Positions 7,861 through 15,089 of a DNA stretch of 22,132 nt are shown piece after piece; positions within the stretch are counted from its first letter, which is position 1; each line of letters opens with the position of its first letter. The notes below the pieces were generated by a model. The model worked only from the letters and a program-made list of their open reading frames with translations. It searched no databases and was not told the DNA's origin. The stretch is taken from assembly GCA_041501225.1 (NCBI GenBank), contig JBGQNR010000092.1, positions 1 to 22,132 of the forward strand, written 5' to 3'. The position numbers and the translations under genes are program-made. This DNA comes from JAFNAG01 sp041501225 (GTDB taxonomy: Bacteria; Acidobacteriota; UBA6911).

Positions 7861-9071
7861 TACACCACCTCCTCCGAGGCCTGCCCAACCATGCGCGCGC
7901 TGGAATCCGCCGCTTTCTTTGCCTGCGGCAGCAGATGTTTGGGCATGAAATAGGCATTGGCAATTGCTGTTGGGACGACGGCGCTCGCGATGACCGCGGC
8001 GACCAGATGAGAGTATTGGCCCTGGTTGATGATGCCGTGATTCAGGCCAAACAAAGCGGAAATGGTTCCAAACGTCAAACCCGTGGACATCATCAGGGAA
8101 TAATACAGACCTTCGTGCCCGAGATAATTAAACGCGCGCACGGTCGGCACCAGGGTGATCATCTTGGAAAACATCTTCGCCAGGAGCAGGGCGAAGAATA
8201 CCATGGGGGCCGCAATCAGGGCCGGAATCGAAACCAGGGAGCCTGCCCTGATGAAGTAAAACGGAGTCAGCAGCCCGAACGTCATCGTGCGCAGGCGGCG
8301 GACCAGCATATGGTCTTTTCCGACGGTACCGGCGAGTACAATTCCGAGGATATAGGCAGGGAGCACGGCCTCGCTTCCTGCCCAAGCGGCAAGGCCGCCG
8401 AGCCCGAACAGGAGAAGCAGGATCCACTTCGCTTCCAGTTCCGAAACCCTCCCGCCAAATCGGTCAAACAACCAGGGGGTCACGAATGGCAACAGGATGA
8501 AAACGACCAGGCTCATCCCGATAAAAATCAACGTGCGCATCGTGAAGGGTGAGAAAATCAATCCCAGACCGATCACCGTTCCCAGGTCGTTGATAAAGCA
8601 GGCGGCCAGGATGCCCTTGCCAAAACTGGTCTGGTTGAAACCGAGCTCGAGCATCACGGCATAGACGACCGCCACGGAGGTTGTCGACAGGGCGATGCCG
8701 GCGAGCCAGCTCGAGCGCACAGACCATCCCAGCACGAAGTGAGCCACGGCGGCTGCGCCCAGGAACGGTGCAACAAATCCGATCAGCCCCACGGCGGAGG
8801 CTTCTTTCCATTTGGTGCGAAAAATCGACGGGTCCAGTTCCGCCCCCGCGAGGAACGTTAAGACGATCGCGCCGGCGCCGGCCAGAAAGGTAATCCAGGG
8901 GGCGTTGGCGCCGAGTACGGCCGCTCCGATTACGGTGCCCAGGATCAACTGCGCGGCCGTCCCGATGACGATCTCGGTAAGCGCGGTGGAGATACGGAAT
9001 CGAATGGAAAAAAATGTCGCTACCAAAGCCAGGCTAAGCCAGAGTGCCGCCAGAAACCATACATCTCCCAT
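7860..9071 (-). CDS. Cation/proton antiporter (CPA superfamily membrane protein)
   Basis: This is a 403-residue polytopic inner-membrane protein with about 11-13 hydrophobic helices and no cytoplasmic C-terminal nucleotide-binding domain, so it is a transport core only. Family features are the FLAGAELDPS segment (about 73-82), the unwound helix STTSVAVV (129-136) and an FINDLGTV motif with N161-D162 at the expected ion-binding position (an ND pair, not DD). The C-terminal helices include LTFGTISALFGL. The ATG at 9071 gives the natural start; a GGGGGG run about 11 nt upstream is the only Shine-Dalgarno candidate. It is first in an operon with three DUF190 domains and a Usp, and is preceded by a probable fluoride riboswitch. 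The transported ion cannot be read from sequence. Export of fluoride directly, or homeostasis of Na+, K+ or H+ during fluoride stress, are both possible. Confidence 0.9.
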   Translation of the reverse strand: MGDVWFLAALWLSLALVATFFSIRFRISTALTEIVIGTAAQLILGTVIGAAVLGANAPWITFLAGAGAIVLTFLAGAELDPSIFRTKWKEASAVGLIGFVAPFLGAAAVAHFVLGWSVRSSWLAGIALSTTSVAVVYAVMLELGFNQTSFGKGILAACFINDLGTVIGLGLIFSPFTMRTLIFIGMSLVVFILLPFVTPWLFDRFGGRVSELEAKWILLLLFGLGGLAAWAGSEAVLPAYILGIVLAGTVGKDHMLVRRLRTMTFGLLTPFYFIRAGSLVSIPALIAAPMVFFALLLAKMFSKMITLVPTVRAFNYLGHEGLYYSLMMSTGLTFGTISALFGLNHGIINQGQYSHLVAAVIASAVVPTAIANAYFMPKHLLPQAKKAADSSARMVGQASEEVV

Positions 9072-9149
9072 ATGCCGGAGGTCCCCCCAGAATCATATAT
9101 CTCAGGAAATCACTGCAGAGAATTGAAAGGCGAGAAGCTCCCACAGTGG

Positions 9150-9162
9150 TCCTGCTGCAGGA
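9150..9162 (-). promoter_or_regulatory. Candidate expression-platform hairpin of the fluoride riboswitch
   Basis: The minus-strand RNA UCCUG-CAG-CAGGA can form a 5-bp hairpin whose left arm uses three bases (9162-9160) of the ACUCC strand needed for the aptamer pseudoknot. The two folds are mutually exclusive, as expected for a switching element. No U-run follows, so an intrinsic terminator is not evident. How the switch reaches the antiporter start at 9071 is unclear. Confidence 0.4.
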
Positions 9163-9203
9163 GTCATTGGCCGCGTAGCGACGTTAAGCGAACTCCACCG
9201 CTC
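9159..9203 (-). ncRNA. Fluoride riboswitch aptamer (crcB motif), antiporter operon leader
   Basis: Read 5' to 3' on the minus strand, the segment fits the fluoride aptamer. P1 is GAGCG (9203-9199) with CGCUU (9190-9186), closing the 8-nt loop GUGGAGUU (9198-9191). A conserved-type AAC (9185-9183) follows. The second hairpin is GUCGC (9182-9178), loop UAC, GCGGC (9174-9170). The 3' strand is CAAUGACUCCU (9169-9159). The loop bases GGAGU (9196-9192) pair perfectly with ACUCC (9164-9160), forming the 5-bp pseudoknot that defines the class. Bases equivalent to U7, G8, A40, U41, G42 and U48 of the Thermotoga petrophila structure are kept. The A6/U38 equivalents are G (9198) and C (9169). It starts at the predicted transcription start and precedes genes of recalled fluoride-regulon type. 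A covariance-model search was not possible here. Confidence 0.78.
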
Positions 9204-9209
9204 ACGGGA

Positions 9210-9238
9210 AATTTACATGGCGCCGATCGCTTTATCAA
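9210..9238 (-). promoter_or_regulatory. Sigma70-type promoter of the antiporter operon
   Basis: On the minus strand a -35 box TTGATA (9238-9233, five of six consensus bases) is separated by exactly 17 nt from a -10 box TAAATT (9215-9210, four of six). The predicted start falls near 9203-9205, which is the first base of the riboswitch P1 stem. The match between promoter position and aptamer start supports both calls. Confidence 0.6.
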
Positions 9239-9288
9239 GGGAGAAGCCTCGGCAACAATGCTTCCATGATTATCTCAATTTCATGAAG

Positions 9289-9317
9289 TGGACAACATGT
9301 CCTGTTTTCGATAAGAT
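9289..9317 (+). promoter_or_regulatory. Sigma70-type promoter of the deformylase gene
   Basis: TGGACA (9289-9294, five of six bases) and TAAGAT (9312-9317, four of six) are separated by exactly 17 nt. The predicted transcription start, about 9323-9325, abuts the ATG at 9326, so the mRNA would be leaderless or nearly so. This agrees with the absence of a Shine-Dalgarno in front of the gene. Confidence 0.55.
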
Positions 9318-9325
9318 CGGCACCC

Positions 9326-9835
9326 ATGTTATTGCCCATCCTCAAATACGGAGCCCCAGGGCTAAAAGCCGTCAGCAAACCAGTGGATTTCTTTGACGGC
9401 GAACTGGAGAAGATCGCCAAAAACATGATTGAGACGATGTATGCCGCATCGGGCCTTGGTCTCGCCGCGCCACAGGTGGGCATCAATATCCGCCTCACCA
9501 CGGTGGACCTTTCAGTTGGAGAGGATGCCGGCCAATTGTTCGTGATTTGCAATCCGGAAATCGTATCGACGGAAGGCGAACAAAAAAGCGAAGAGGGTTG
9601 CCTCAGCATTCCCGATTTTACGGGCGTCATTGTTCGTCCCGGCAAGATTACTCTGCGTGGGCAGGACATCCACGGCGCCGAAATAAAGACTGAGGCGGAT
9701 GGGCTGATGGCGCGATGCTTAAGTCATGAGATCGATCACTTACATGGGATTCTTTTCATCGATCGTCTGAGCGCGCTGAAAAGAAGTCTGATCAAAAACA
9801 AGATCAAAAGGCTGGCCAAGTCAGGCGAGTGGTAA
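9326..9835 (+). CDS. def: Peptide deformylase
   Basis: This 169-residue cytoplasmic metalloenzyme removes the formyl group from nascent N-terminal methionine. All three family motifs are intact: GLGLAAPQ (43-50), EEGCLSIP (89-96, with metal ligand Cys92) and HEIDH (134-138, with His134 and His138 as ligands and Glu135 as catalyst). The N-terminal MLLPILKYGAPGL matches the typical family start, so the ATG at 9326 is well supported although no ribosome binding site precedes it. Length is normal. The usual partner fmt (methionyl-tRNA formyltransferase) is not adjacent; the gene stands alone, divergent from the antiporter operon and convergent with chrA. It may be an additional def copy, but this cannot be judged from one window. 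Confidence 0.97.
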   Translation: MLLPILKYGAPGLKAVSKPVDFFDGELEKIAKNMIETMYAASGLGLAAPQVGINIRLTTVDLSVGEDAGQLFVICNPEIVSTEGEQKSEEGCLSIPDFTGVIVRPGKITLRGQDIHGAEIKTEADGLMARCLSHEIDHLHGILFIDRLSALKRSLIKNKIKRLAKSGEW

Positions 9836-9974
9836 TGCATGCGCGTGGTCGCTTGCAGTCCCCTAAAAATCGCATTCCTACTGCCGTCGCGCTAACCTAC
9901 AGCCCTCGCCTATAATCAGGGATTGCCAAGGATTGCGTCTCGACCGAGCGAGTGCCTACCGGAACCCCAAACGC

Positions 9975-11189
9975 CTATGCTGCGATGATCGAGATCAGCG
10001 TCCCACCCAAGACTACCCAGAGGATATCGACATCTAAAAGCAAAGCAATGAAGGCAGCGGCACTGAGGAGAATATGAATGAGACTCCAGTGAACGTTCAA
10101 GGCAAAGCGAAAAGTGACCGTTAGCAGAAGTCCCACGAAAGAACATAAGACCCCGCCGAATGCCCTGCTGACATGGGACGAAGCGAAGATCCTGCTGCTG
10201 TAAGGCGCGATTCCAACGACCAGCAGGAAAGAAGGCAGGAATACACTGATCGTGGCCAGCAGCCCTCCCCAAAAACCGTACAAGGCATAGCCCACGAAGG
10301 TCGCCGTGATCACGATCGGACCCGGGGTAATCTGTCCCAGCACAATTCCGTTCAGAAATGTTGGGCCGTCCATCCAGCCCCGCACATGGACGATCTCATG
10401 GAACATTAGGGGAACGGATGCAAAACCACCCCCGAAGGCGAACAGGTCAATGATAGACATCAGCGCCGCGAGGTCGAAAAGCTTCCGCTGAAACAGAAAC
10501 AGCAGGGTGAATCCCGTGGCGCCGGCGATGAGGAGGACCAACAATGCAGAGGGCGCGCGCGACCTGTCGGACGAACAGTCCGTTGGAGGCCGTGGGGGCG
10601 GATTCACATTGCGCGCAAGCCCCAAGATTGCAGCGATCGACAGTACTATGATCGGATTGACCCCAAGTCCAAACATGAGCGCAGCCACAATGGCAATGAT
10701 GACGTCTCGCACCTTCTTCAGTGAATTCCTGCCAAACACCAAAGTAGCATTTGCGACAATGGCAACGATTATCGCCTGAAGCCCCTGGAACATTGAGACC
10801 ACGACAGGCAGGTTGTGCGCGTGCACATAGACGGCAGAAAGCACCATCATCAGCAGAAAAGCCGGGAAACCGAATCCAATGAAGCTCGCGGCCGCCCCCA
10901 TCACTCCATGGGTTTTTAATCCCACATAGGCCGATGTCTGCATTGCAGTCGCGCCGGGGATAAGCTGGCAAAGAGCTACGCCATCCATAAAAGAGCGCCT
11001 GCTCATCCAGCGCTTCTTCTCCACCGCCATCTTGCCGATATAGGCAACCATGGACGGGCCGCCGAACGCGCTGGCGCCCAATTTCAGAAAGGACAGCAGA
11101 AGGCAGAACAATGAAGGTCTAATCTCAGCCTCACCTGTCGCTTCCGTTGCTGCCAACGGCCCTGGATCTGTTGCCGTACCTGACGTCAT
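9975..11189 (-). CDS. chrA: Chromate transporter, ChrA family (fused two-domain form)
   Basis: This 404-residue inner-membrane protein has two homologous chromate-transport domains, each about 180 residues. The repeat is visible as SAFGGPSMVAYI and LIPGATAMQ in the first half, against FAFGGGFASVPLM and QITPGPIVITATF in the second. The family exports chromate, and members can be induced by chromate or sulfate limitation, but not all have tested activity. The first half has PGATAMQ where PGP is more usual. The ATG at 11189 is preferred because AGGGGA lies 6 nt upstream; an in-frame ATG at 11270 would add 27 residues of hydrophilic sequence. It follows the CcmH-like gene on the same strand by 108 bp and may share its transcript. 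It is convergent with def. Confidence 0.93.
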   Translation of the reverse strand: MTSGTATDPGPLAATEATGEAEIRPSLFCLLLSFLKLGASAFGGPSMVAYIGKMAVEKKRWMSRRSFMDGVALCQLIPGATAMQTSAYVGLKTHGVMGAAASFIGFGFPAFLLMMVLSAVYVHAHNLPVVVSMFQGLQAIIVAIVANATLVFGRNSLKKVRDVIIAIVAALMFGLGVNPIIVLSIAAILGLARNVNPPPRPPTDCSSDRSRAPSALLVLLIAGATGFTLLFLFQRKLFDLAALMSIIDLFAFGGGFASVPLMFHEIVHVRGWMDGPTFLNGIVLGQITPGPIVITATFVGYALYGFWGGLLATISVFLPSFLLVVGIAPYSSRIFASSHVSRAFGGVLCSFVGLLLTVTFRFALNVHWSLIHILLSAAAFIALLLDVDILWVVLGGTLISIIAA

Positions 11190-11297
11190 GCGGTATCCCC
11201 TCGCTTGCGCCGCAGCCCATTTGCCTGCAATTGATATGACCTTTGCGCGTGTGCTTGATCCAGCCTCCAATTGCCTCCTGACACGGAAGGGGTGCCA

Positions 11298-11759
11298 TCA
11301 CTCCAGGTCGCGTATTTCGCTCTCGACGCGACGCGCGTACTGCTCATCCAATGGGCTTCGAGCAGCATCAAACGGCTGTTTATCCGGTAGTAGCAATGTT
11401 CGTTTCTTGAGGAAAATGACCACTATGGTCATGCCCGCCAGCAGAAATACCCATGGAAGTACATAGGCCAGGAGATTGAATCCGCGAGGACGCGGGCTTG
11501 CCAGGATGCGTTCCCCATATTTCGACACATAGTAATCCAGGATCTCTTGCTTCGATTTTCCAGCTGCCAGAAACTCGCGCACTTCCCTGCGGATCTGATC
11601 CGCCGCCTCGGAATAGTGTTGCGATACCGGCTGGCTCCAGCAGCAAGGAGCGATCAGCATCGCCTCAAGTTCATAGGCAGTCTCTTCTGTGCCCTGGGCG
11701 GCCGCAAATGCCGCGAGAGAAAATGCGGCCATAAACCCTATTGCCCTGATTAATGCCAT
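11298..11759 (-). CDS. CcmH/NrfF-like cytochrome c maturation protein, orphan variant
   Basis: This 153-residue protein has a signal peptide (about 1-21, ending AAA before Q), a periplasmic CcmH domain and one C-terminal membrane helix (about 97-117) with a Lys/Arg-rich flank. The helical bundle is recognisable from AADQIRREVREFLAAGKS and EILDYYVSKYGERIL. CcmH normally reduces apocytochrome c haem-binding cysteines through an RCxxC motif. Here the site reads APCCWSQP, with adjacent Cys39 and Cys40. The ATG at 11759 is chosen because GGAGA is correctly spaced; the upstream ATG at 11780 would overrun it. No other Ccm genes are nearby; it sits between a MacB remnant and chrA. The redox partner and role are unknown. 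Confidence 0.82.
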   Translation of the reverse strand: MALIRAIGFMAAFSLAAFAAAQGTEETAYELEAMLIAPCCWSQPVSQHYSEAADQIRREVREFLAAGKSKQEILDYYVSKYGERILASPRPRGFNLLAYVLPWVFLLAGMTIVVIFLKKRTLLLPDKQPFDAARSPLDEQYARRVESEIRDLE

Positions 11760-11802
11760 TGTCATTTCTCCAGGAGGCAAAATCTCTCCCGATGATTGTC
11801 CG

Positions 11803-11988
11803 TCACTCCGCGCGCAGCGATTGCAAGTGACTCACCAAGGATGCCTTTCGGGTGGGAATCGTTCTGAAGAACAATCCGATTCCGACGAAGCATGCGACCG
11901 CCAGAAGGTCGGTTTGTGGCGACAAAATGGCTTCCCAGCCGGCAAAATACGCCACCAGCGATGATCCCCGCAACAGTTTGCCTCGCAT
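11803..11988 (-). pseudogene. Remnant of a MacB/FtsX-type ABC transporter permease (C-terminal tail)
   Basis: The 61-codon frame ends in a sequence that aligns by eye with the last 50 residues of MacB-type permeases: AGWEAILSP, a hydrophobic helix, then GLFFRTIPTRKAS and LQSLRAE. These correspond to the GWE-SP, PARxA and LxxE landmarks of that family. A complete permease is about 400 residues or more (about 650 with its ATPase), so only the final helix and tail survive. An AGGA five bases before the ATG could still permit translation, but no complete function is expected. It sits just after the outer-membrane factor gene of the second RND operon, suggesting that an efflux ABC gene was deleted from here. 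Confidence 0.6.
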
Positions 11989-12012
11989 GGTTTCCTCAGG
12001 GATGATGTTGAT

Positions 12013-13779
12013 CTATCGAGATCTGATATCGGTCCCCGTTACTGAAATGGCGTAGGCATCCAAGAGCGCGCCGCTGGCGCGATCCAACGCCGCCCTGGCT
12101 TTGACAAAACCGGCTTGTGCCGCGATCTCGGCCGAGCGCGCCTGGGCCAGGTCGCGTTGATACTGGATCACCACATACGTTGTGGAAGCACCGACGGCCA
12201 GTTTCTCTTGCTCGGCGGCGAACGCCTGCTCCTGAAACTCCCGTTCCCGCTCCGCGGCTGCAAGCGTGGCCCGCGCCTGCTCCAGGGCGATTAGTGCGTT
12301 TTGGATTTCGACGTGAACCTGCTTCTGGAGTTGCAGCAGGCGCAACTCCTGTTGCCGGAGAGCCAGGTTGTCCCGTGCGTGATCGGCTTCGGCTGCGCGG
12401 TTCCGCAGGGGAATGGTCAACTGAACTCCGATGCCGTAATCCGGGAAATTACGCCGGAACAACTGCGACAAGGCAGTCCCATAGCCGCCGACCAGAATCG
12501 GATCCGGATTGTGCGGAGCGGCGCCGGGAAGGGCCAGCGGGTTGACATCGCCGGCCAGACCGTTGTTGCGCGCGCTCACAATCAGATCCAACGATGGCCG
12601 TAGAGCGTCCTTGCTGCCGGTGAGTGCGAGGCTGGTGCTTTCAATCTGAACCCGCGCCTGAGCTATATCCGGCCGGGTTTTCAATGCGCTCTCCGCCAGC
12701 GCCTGCAGGTCCGGGATGTGCTCGTTTCGATCTACTCGGAGCGGATCGGTGGTGATGATTTTGATGCCCGCCAACTGCGGGTCGCCGACAGTCTTGCGGC
12801 TGAGATAGTCCTTAAGCAAGGTCTCCTGCTGTCGGACCAGGCTCTCCGCGGCGATCAAGTCCCGGCGGCTGCGTGCCACCTCCGCGCCGGCGCGAACGGC
12901 CTCAATGGATGCGCGTGTGCCCACCTCCACCTGCTCCTGGCTGTCACTTAGCAGCTTCTCCGCCCGTTGCAGCGCCTGGCGCCGTGCCTCGGCATCTCCG
13001 TTCAGGGCGGCCAGGTCCCAGTACAAGCGAATCACGGCCGCGGCGGTGCTGATCACCTGCTGTTGAAACACCAGATCCGACTGCCGGCGGCTGTTAACCG
13101 CGATCCGCATAAACCGGGAGTTCAGGACTGTTCCGAACCCCCGCAATAGCGGCTGCGTGAAGGCAACGCCAAAGGAACTTGCGTTAAATGGCGACAGGTC
13201 GTAGCGAGGGTGGTTGATGGATTGCCGGGTGTTGTCAAAGGCGGCCGAGAGCTTTCCTCCGAAGAGGAACCCTTTTTGCCAGGCGACGTTCCAGCTGCTC
13301 GTGTCGGCGATTAGGGAGGTTGTTCCCGCCTGAAATGAGTTGAGCTGAGGCGCCGTGGAATGGTTCCGTGACACTCCCATGGAAAGCACCGGATCCAGCA
13401 AGGGGAGCGGACTGCCGCTGCTCAATTGCGTCTGGCCGGCAATGGAAAGGTTCGTCTCGGGAGCGGGCCCGAGCAGGGGAGCCAGGAAGTCGGCGCCGCT
13501 ACTGCCGGCGCTCTTCGGACCCTCGCGGACGGAAAACGGCACTCCGCGCGGCAGGGCGCCGGCCTGCGTGCGCTTCATATCCGTTTCCGCGAATCCCGGG
13601 CCGATGCGCTGCAACTCCACATCCAGGTTGTTTTCTAGTGCAATCGCGATCGCATCTTGCAGGGATAAGTACAGGTTGCCGCCGCGCACCAGAGAATCGA
13701 GACGCGGCGAATCCTGGAGAGTCTGGCCCGGCAGCAGAGCGACCAGCAGGAACGGAACAAAAAACGGGAGCCGTTTCAT
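12013..13779 (-). CDS. TolC-family outer-membrane efflux channel
   Basis: This 588-residue exported protein is the outer-membrane channel of the RND system encoded directly upstream. It has a signal peptide at about 1-20, an opening LSLQDAIAIALENNLDVELQR helix typical of TolC proteins, and a beta segment with FTQPLLRGFG. Long coiled-coil helices follow (RAEKLLSDSQEQVEVGTRAS and LLQLQKQVHVEIQNALIAL), then VGASTTYVVIQYQRDLAQAR near the C-terminus, where TolC proteins carry their second repeat. It is longer than E. coli TolC, with a Pro/Ser/Gly-rich insertion after the first helix. The ATG at 13779 overlaps the adaptor stop (ATGA at 13776-13779) and has GGAGG 9 nt upstream. The frame is open to 14220, but that extension overlaps the adaptor and does not resemble the family. 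Confidence 0.93.
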   Translation of the reverse strand: MKRLPFFVPFLLVALLPGQTLQDSPRLDSLVRGGNLYLSLQDAIAIALENNLDVELQRIGPGFAETDMKRTQAGALPRGVPFSVREGPKSAGSSGADFLAPLLGPAPETNLSIAGQTQLSSGSPLPLLDPVLSMGVSRNHSTAPQLNSFQAGTTSLIADTSSWNVAWQKGFLFGGKLSAAFDNTRQSINHPRYDLSPFNASSFGVAFTQPLLRGFGTVLNSRFMRIAVNSRRQSDLVFQQQVISTAAAVIRLYWDLAALNGDAEARRQALQRAEKLLSDSQEQVEVGTRASIEAVRAGAEVARSRRDLIAAESLVRQQETLLKDYLSRKTVGDPQLAGIKIITTDPLRVDRNEHIPDLQALAESALKTRPDIAQARVQIESTSLALTGSKDALRPSLDLIVSARNNGLAGDVNPLALPGAAPHNPDPILVGGYGTALSQLFRRNFPDYGIGVQLTIPLRNRAAEADHARDNLALRQQELRLLQLQKQVHVEIQNALIALEQARATLAAAEREREFQEQAFAAEQEKLAVGASTTYVVIQYQRDLAQARSAEIAAQAGFVKARAALDRASGALLDAYAISVTGTDIRSR

Positions 13780-15089
13780 TTCACCTGACCTCCACCTCGG
13801 GGCGCGGCGGATTTCGCCGCTGCGGCGGGTTTCACCTTGATGCCTTCTTTCACTTCGTCCGTCCAGTTCGTGATCAGTTTCTGGCCCGCTTGCAGGCCCT
13901 CGATGACCTCGATCTGCACGCCAAAGTCGCGCCCCAGTTTGACGGGCTGCAGATGCACCAAATCGCCCTCCCGCAGCACGGCCACCATGGGTCCCTTCTC
14001 TGTGTTGCGAAACGCAGCCGAGGGGATCAGCAGAGGCGGCTGCGCCCGGCGAATCTGGAAACGCACCGTGCCGTACATGCCTGGGAGCAGCACGCCGCCA
14101 GTGTTGGCCACCTGAATCTCGGTCAGCAAGGTCCGAGAGGAGACCTCGAGAGCATTCGCCGTCCGCGTCACTTTCCCTTCGAACTTCTCGCCTCTGTATT
14201 CCTGGACTTCCACGTTGCAAGACATTCCGGGCTTGATGCCGGCAACCTCGCCCTGCGGCACGTTGACGAATACCCTCAAGGTATCAATCTGGGCGAGCCG
14301 GAAGAGCTCCCGAAGCGAAGAACTGCTGCCGGCGCTGACCAGCGAGCCCACATCGATGTTCCGCGCCGTGATCACGCCGGCAAACGGCGCCCTCACCTGC
14401 CGGAAAGACTGCAATTCCAGAAGCCGCTGCACCGTGGCCTCGTTGGCGGTGACGTTTTCTCGAGCGGCCTGCACGGCGGCTTCGGCCACCGCCGCATCGG
14501 CTCCGCGGGCATCCAGCGCCGCCCGCTTTTCATCGCCGTCTTGCTTGGACAGCACGCCTTTGCCGACCAGCGCCAGCCAGCGCTGCGCGGTGACCTCCGC
14601 CAGGCCGAGGTTTGCCTTCGCCTGGGCGAGAGAGGCTTCCGCCTGCCGGACGCCGGATCGAGCGCGTTGAAGCGTCGCCTGGGCTTCGCGGATCTGCTGG
14701 TCCAGTTCCGGGGATTCGATCTCGGCCAGCAATTGGCCGCTTTTCACCCGGTCTCCGATGTCGGCCGCCCGCTGCTTGATGTAGCCGTCGGCGCGGGCGA
14801 ACAGTGCCGTTTCCGTGATCGCCTGGATATTGCCGGGCAGCTCCAGCGCGGTCTCCACGGGCCCGGCTTTCACGAGGACAACCGTTACGGCCGGCAGCCC
14901 ACGCTGGCTGGCCTGAGCGGCCGCTGCCACCTTGCGGGCTTGCGCCGCGCGCGGCCAGTAGCCCAACGCAAGCAAACCCGCCAATGCCAGGACGGCGACG
15001 GCGGACCAAGCCAGTATTCTCCACCGCCGGCTGCCTTTTCCTCCTGATGAGGACGCCTCTGTGCTTCCCATCTCTTGTTGACTCTTCAT
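13776..15089 (-). CDS. RND periplasmic adaptor (AcrA/MdtA-like membrane fusion protein)
   Basis: This 437-residue adaptor is anchored by a single N-terminal membrane helix (about 23-45, after RRW) rather than a lipid. In order it shows a lipoyl half (about 75-100), VKSGQLLAEIESPELDQQIR leading into a long Ala-rich coiled-coil hairpin (about 105-215), the second lipoyl half (VRAPFAGVITARNIDVGSLV), a beta-barrel domain with LRVFVNVPQ, and a membrane-proximal domain with LIPSAAF and GLQAGQKLI. The C-terminal tail is rich in Ala, Lys and Pro. Its start overlaps the pump stop (ATGA at 15086-15089) and its stop overlaps the channel start, so all three genes of the efflux operon are translationally coupled. 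The substrate is not evident. Confidence 0.95.
   Translation of the reverse strand: MKSQQEMGSTEASSSGGKGSRRWRILAWSAVAVLALAGLLALGYWPRAAQARKVAAAAQASQRGLPAVTVVLVKAGPVETALELPGNIQAITETALFARADGYIKQRAADIGDRVKSGQLLAEIESPELDQQIREAQATLQRARSGVRQAEASLAQAKANLGLAEVTAQRWLALVGKGVLSKQDGDEKRAALDARGADAAVAEAAVQAARENVTANEATVQRLLELQSFRQVRAPFAGVITARNIDVGSLVSAGSSSSLRELFRLAQIDTLRVFVNVPQGEVAGIKPGMSCNVEVQEYRGEKFEGKVTRTANALEVSSRTLLTEIQVANTGGVLLPGMYGTVRFQIRRAQPPLLIPSAAFRNTEKGPMVAVLREGDLVHLQPVKLGRDFGVQIEVIEGLQAGQKLITNWTDEVKEGIKVKPAAAAKSAAPRGGGQVK

Noticed and set aside
9836..9974. Terminator between convergent def and chrA
   Set aside because: No strong GC-rich hairpin followed by a T-run was found on either strand.
13780..14220. 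Upstream extension of the outer-membrane channel frame
   Set aside because: It runs through the adaptor gene, does not resemble TolC proteins and lacks a signal peptide, whereas the ATG at 13779 has both a ribosome binding site and a signal peptide.
13368..15047. 559-codon open frame on the plus strand, antisense to the adaptor and channel genes
   Set aside because: It mirrors two well-supported genes, has no ribosome binding site or recognisable domain, and is Arg/Ala/Gly-rich as expected of an antisense frame in GC-rich DNA.
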